From DATMRS01 sp035566015 (GTDB lineage Bacteria > Pseudomonadota > Alphaproteobacteria > Sphingomonadales > Sphingomonadaceae), in NCBI GenBank assembly GCA_035566015.1, contig DATMRS010000020.1:575010-639009 (forward strand): a DNA stretch of 64,000 nucleotides, written 5' to 3'. The notes under the pieces were generated by a model. It did no database searches. It saw only the letters and a list, made by a program, of their open reading frames with translations, and was not told the DNA's origin. The position numbers and the translations under genes were made by a program. Positions 60,748 to 64,000 of the stretch are shown piece by piece. Position 1 is the stretch's first letter. Every line of letters starts with the position of its first letter.

Positions 60748-62029
60748 GAATGTCCTGTTGCTCGGATCGGGCGGACGCGAACATGCGCTGGCATGGAAGC
60801 TAGCGCAATCGCCGAGGCTCAGCCGGCTTTATGCCGCGCCCGGCAATCCCGGTATCGCCGCGCATGCCGAATGCGTTGCGCTCGATCACGACCATATCGA
60901 ATCGGTGGTGGCGTTCGCGCGCGATTTCAATATCGGGCTGGTCGTTGTCGGGCCGGAGAAGCCGCTTGTCGACGGCCTTGCCGATGCGTTGCGCGAGGCG
61001 GGCATCCTCGTCTTCGGGCCGGGCGCTGCCGCGGCGCGGCTCGAAGGATCGAAGGGATTTACCAAGGCGCTGTGCGCGGCGGCGGGAATCCCGACGGCCG
61101 CATATGAGCATGTGACCGACGAGGCGGCGGCGCGCGCCGCGCTCGATCATTTCGCGCTGCCCGTGGTCATCAAGGCCGACGGGCTGGCGGCGGGCAAGGG
61201 CGTGGTGATCGCCGAAACGCGTGCCGAGGCTGAAGCGGCGCTGGCCGACATGTTCGGCGGCGGCTTTGGCGGCGCGGGCGCCGAGGTGGTGATCGAGGAA
61301 TATCTGACCGGTGAGGAAGCGAGCCTGTTTGCGCTGACCGACGGCAAAACGATCGTGCCGCTGGGCTCGGCGCAGGACCACAAGCGTGTCGGCGAAGGCG
61401 ACAGCGGCCCCAATACCGGCGGCATGGGCGCCTACAGCCCCGCGCGCGTCCTCACCCCCGAGCTGGAGGCGCGCGCGATGGCGGAGATCGTCGCGCCCAC
61501 GGTGCGCGCGCTGGCCGACGCGGGCACGCCCTATTCGGGTGTGCTCTATGCCGGGCTGATGCTGACCGTCGAGGGGCCCAAGCTCATCGAATATAATGTC
61601 CGCTTCGGCGATCCGGAATGCCAGGTGCTGATGATGCGGCTGGAGGACGATCTGCTCGGTCTGCTGCTCGCCGTGGCCGAGGGCCGGCTGGACCGCGAAC
61701 CCGCGCCGCGCATGGCGGCCGCGGCCGCGCTCACGGTGGTAATGGCGGGTGAAGGTTATCCCGGCACGCCGGTAAAGGGCTGTGCGATCACCGGCCTCGA
61801 CCCCGCCGAAGCGACCGGCGCCAAGGTTTTCCATGCCGGAACAGCGCGGCGCGACGACGGCGCGCTGGTATCGGCGGGCGGGCGCGTGCTCAATGTCACC
61901 GCGATGGCGCCGAGCGTTGCCGAGGCGCAGCGCGCCGCCTATCGGGCGGTCGATGCGATCGGCTTCGCGCGAGGATTCTGCCGCCGCGATATCGGCTGGC
62001 GCGAAGTCGCGCGCGAAGCGGGCCGCTAA
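60746..62029 (+). CDS. purD: Phosphoribosylamine-glycine ligase
   Basis: 427 aa. N-terminal GSGGREHALAWKL, ATP-grasp VIKADGLAAGKGVVIA, EEYLTGEEASLFALTDG, NTGGMGAYSPA and NVRFGDPECQ are all PurD signatures. It makes glycinamide ribonucleotide in purine synthesis. The ATG at 60746 is preceded by GGGAGAAAG, which lies within the N-terminal codons of the divergent xseA gene. Confidence 0.96.
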   Translation: MNVLLLGSGGREHALAWKLAQSPRLSRLYAAPGNPGIAAHAECVALDHDHIESVVAFARDFNIGLVVVGPEKPLVDGLADALREAGILVFGPGAAAARLEGSKGFTKALCAAAGIPTAAYEHVTDEAAARAALDHFALPVVIKADGLAAGKGVVIAETRAEAEAALADMFGGGFGGAGAEVVIEEYLTGEEASLFALTDGKTIVPLGSAQDHKRVGEGDSGPNTGGMGAYSPARVLTPELEARAMAEIVAPTVRALADAGTPYSGVLYAGLMLTVEGPKLIEYNVRFGDPECQVLMMRLEDDLLGLLLAVAEGRLDREPAPRMAAAAALTVVMAGEGYPGTPVKGCAITGLDPAEATGAKVFHAGTARRDDGALVSAGGRVLNVTAMAPSVAEAQRAAYRAVDAIGFARGFCRRDIGWREVAREAGR

Positions 62030-62067
62030 GCGGGGCAAACCCGCGGGATCAGGAGAGGAGCAAGGGC

Positions 62068-62514
62068 ATGCATTCCAGTCTCGTCATCATCATCGCGCTC
62101 ATCGTCATCCTCGTGCTTGTCGGCGCGGCGGTGGTGCTCCTCGGCCTCGCACGTGGCCGCAAGGGTGGCGCGCCCGTCGAACCGACCGCGCCCGTCGCCG
62201 CGCCGCCCCCTGCTCCGGAAGAGGAAACGCCGATCCCCGATGTCGGCACGCGCGACGATCTCGCCGGCCCGCCCGACGAGCTGACGATGCTCAAGGGCCT
62301 TGGGCCCAAGGCGGCGGCTGAGCTGCAGACGCTGGGCATCACCCGCTTCGCCCAGCTCGCGGCGCTCGATGAGGCGGGTATCGCCGCGATCGACGCGCGC
62401 ATGGGCACTTTCAGGGGCCGGATCGCGCGCGACCGCTGGGTCGAGCAGGCCCGTTTGCTCGCCGCCGGCGACACTGCGGGCTTCGAACAGACCTTCGGCA
62501 AACTCGGTCGCTGA
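62068..62514 (+). CDS. Membrane-anchored helix-hairpin-helix protein
   Basis: 148 aa. One N-terminal membrane segment (about 4-28), a Pro/Ala-rich linker (about 32-60), and a C-terminal helix-hairpin-helix-like domain with LTMLKGLGPKAAAELQTLGITRFAQLAAL, followed by FRGRIARDRWVEQA. The HhH motif of this type (KGIGPK) normally contacts nucleic acid or acts as an adaptor, which is unusual in a membrane-tethered protein. The function is unknown. It follows purD by 38 bases and may share its transcript; the start has GGAG upstream. Confidence 0.8.
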   Translation: MHSSLVIIIALIVILVLVGAAVVLLGLARGRKGGAPVEPTAPVAAPPPAPEEETPIPDVGTRDDLAGPPDELTMLKGLGPKAAAELQTLGITRFAQLAALDEAGIAAIDARMGTFRGRIARDRWVEQARLLAAGDTAGFEQTFGKLGR

Positions 62515-62676
62515 TTCGCGGCTGCTGTCGATCCGATCGATGCGCGCCTATCCGGCGCGCTCCCCTATCGTTTCCCTTTCCTTTGCGTGCCATGCGTGGG
62601 ATCATCCCGGCCGTTCATACGTAACCACAACAGGTGCGCGCCTTTGTGCGCGATGCCGGGCATGAGGAGACGGAGG

Positions 62677-63105
62677 ATGACGGTTGGCACGATACTCGCC
62701 ACCAAGGGGCATGAGGTAATCACCACCCACGCCGACGCGCGTGTCGCCGATGTGGTCCGCCTGCTGGCCGAGCGGCGCATCGGCGCGGTACCCGTCCTCG
62801 ACGGCGGCAAGGTGCTCGGCATCCTTTCCGAACGCGATATCCTCTACCGGCTGGCGGGCGACGGCGCCGCGATGCTCGACGGACGGGCCGAGCAGGTAAT
62901 GACCTCTCCCGCAATAACCGTCAGCAGCGACCTGGGTATGCTCGTCGCACTTTCCCTTATGACGCGGCGGCGCATCCGCCATCTGCCGGTGGTCGATGGC
63001 GGCATGCTCGTCGGGATCGTCTCGATCGGCGATCTGGTGAAGGCCCGGATCGATCGCGTCGAGGCCGAGGCCGAGGCGATGCGAGACTATATACGGCAGG
63101 CTTGA
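62677..63105 (+). CDS. CBS-domain pair protein
   Basis: 142 aa composed of two CBS motifs: VADVVRLLAERRIGAVPVLDGGKVLGILSERDIL and ALSLMTRRRIRHLPVVDGGMLVGIVSIGDLV. Such stand-alone pairs bind adenine nucleotides and act as energy or stress sensors. Start 62677 follows GAGGAGA; an ORF start 30 codons upstream has non-family sequence. It is the last protein gene before the rRNA operon. Confidence 0.88.
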   Translation: MTVGTILATKGHEVITTHADARVADVVRLLAERRIGAVPVLDGGKVLGILSERDILYRLAGDGAAMLDGRAEQVMTSPAITVSSDLGMLVALSLMTRRRIRHLPVVDGGMLVGIVSIGDLVKARIDRVEAEAEAMRDYIRQA

Positions 63106-63594
63106 GCGCGTCGGGCGCCAGCAGCGGGGCGAGAATCGTCCAGGATCGGGAGATTCGAATCGTTTCCGCCTGGAAGACCGCCCTCGCTGCGCCGCAGCGT
63201 GAGTAAAAATCACGTATTTTCAGAGAGTTGAATATGTTCTGCCACAAAAGTGCAAAAGGGTGTTGACGGGGGGCGGCGACCTCCATAGAAGCCCCCTCAC
63301 CGGCGGCGGTGACACGGACTTTCGGGTCGCTTCCGCAGCCTCACTGATCGGTAACACGATCACCCCGAGATGAAAATCGGGGCGCTGGGGTGTCGGTTCT
63401 TTCTCATTGTCGGTTTGATGAAGGGACATGTGGGCGGCGGCCCCGGTTACCGATAACCTCTAGGTGTCGGTGGATCGGAAAAAGCCAAGCCGTTCCATGT
63501 CCTAATACGCAACACCAGATTTTGTGTATTGTGCAGGAATGGCTCCTAGAGATGCCGGCCTCCTCGTGGTTTTCCCCGCGTGGTTGTCGGTCAT
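63106..63594 (+). other. rRNA operon control and leader region
   Basis: 489 bases without a supported protein gene. It holds the rrn promoter (63263-63290), a small hairpin TCACCG-gcgg-CGGTGA (63297-63312) just after the start site region, and a ~300-nt leader that is more AT-rich than its surroundings. I could not place a boxA or the RNase III stem with confidence; its partner would lie after the 16S gene, outside the window. Confidence 0.6.
63263..63290 (+). promoter_or_regulatory. Probable rrn P1 promoter
   Basis: TTGACG at 63263-63268 and ATAGAA at 63285-63290, spaced 16 bases. A GC-rich discriminator (GCCCCCTC) follows, as expected for a stringently controlled rRNA promoter. It lies about 300 bases before mature 16S. 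Confidence 0.6.

Positions 63595-64000
<406 letters not shown>

Overview
The window is a GC-rich, densely coded chromosomal segment of a Sphingomonadales alphaproteobacterium (Sphingomonas/Sphingobium/Rhizorhabdus type). The partial 16S gene that begins near 63595 has sphingomonad signature stretches, and the gene content agrees: TonB receptor, LytTR two-component pair, LigW-type aromatic decarboxylase, MCE lipid transporter, and extensin-like and DUF2093 proteins. I cannot fix the genus from this much 16S. I see no prophage, transposase, plasmid function or CRISPR array.

Layout. 1-3068: sulfate ABC importer (sbp 3' end, cysT, cysW, cysA), each gene overlapping or touching the next. 3065-6209: small ABM-type monooxygenase, CsbD stress protein with a strong terminator, an aldehyde dehydrogenase and a Crp/Fnr regulator. 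6405-10711: a membrane GGDEF-EAL protein followed by a LytS-type kinase and LytTR regulator. 10993-14061: leftward lipoprotein / ABC-2 exporter / Tat-exported MsrB operon. 14246-20429: MFS transporter, then a leftward operon of an unusual UGSC-family redox protein, a thioredoxin-reductase-like flavoprotein and malonyl-CoA synthetase, with a divergent MarR regulator. This is the best candidate for an undescribed system. 20458-23978: MCE/Mla lipid transport operon. 24069-35058: housekeeping, transport and repair genes (HAD phosphatase, CDF exporter, pdxH, udgX, GNAT, smc, two DsbA-like proteins, DciA-like DUF721, mutY, nudC). 35177-44080: amino-acid and purine synthesis (pheA, serC-serA, hisZ, purA) with cytochrome c, LOG and extensin-like genes. 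44308-51841: catabolic island with CoA-transferase, two divergent SDRs, aldehyde dehydrogenase, LigW-like decarboxylase and MFS transporter. 52173-63105: lepA, FprA-type ferredoxin reductase, tRNA-Pro(CGG), TonB receptor, M23 peptidase, DUF2093, xseA/purD, an HhH membrane protein and a CBS protein. The end of the window is an rRNA operon promoter, leader and the first ~400 bases of 16S.

Two cross-cutting patterns stand out. First, a family of ~95-bp imperfect inverted repeats (REP/BIME-like, ends resembling gtcattccggcgaaagccgg) fills almost every convergent intergenic gap that has room for it. Second, several divergent gene pairs have short palindromes in compact shared control regions, and xseA/purD even have overlapping start codons.
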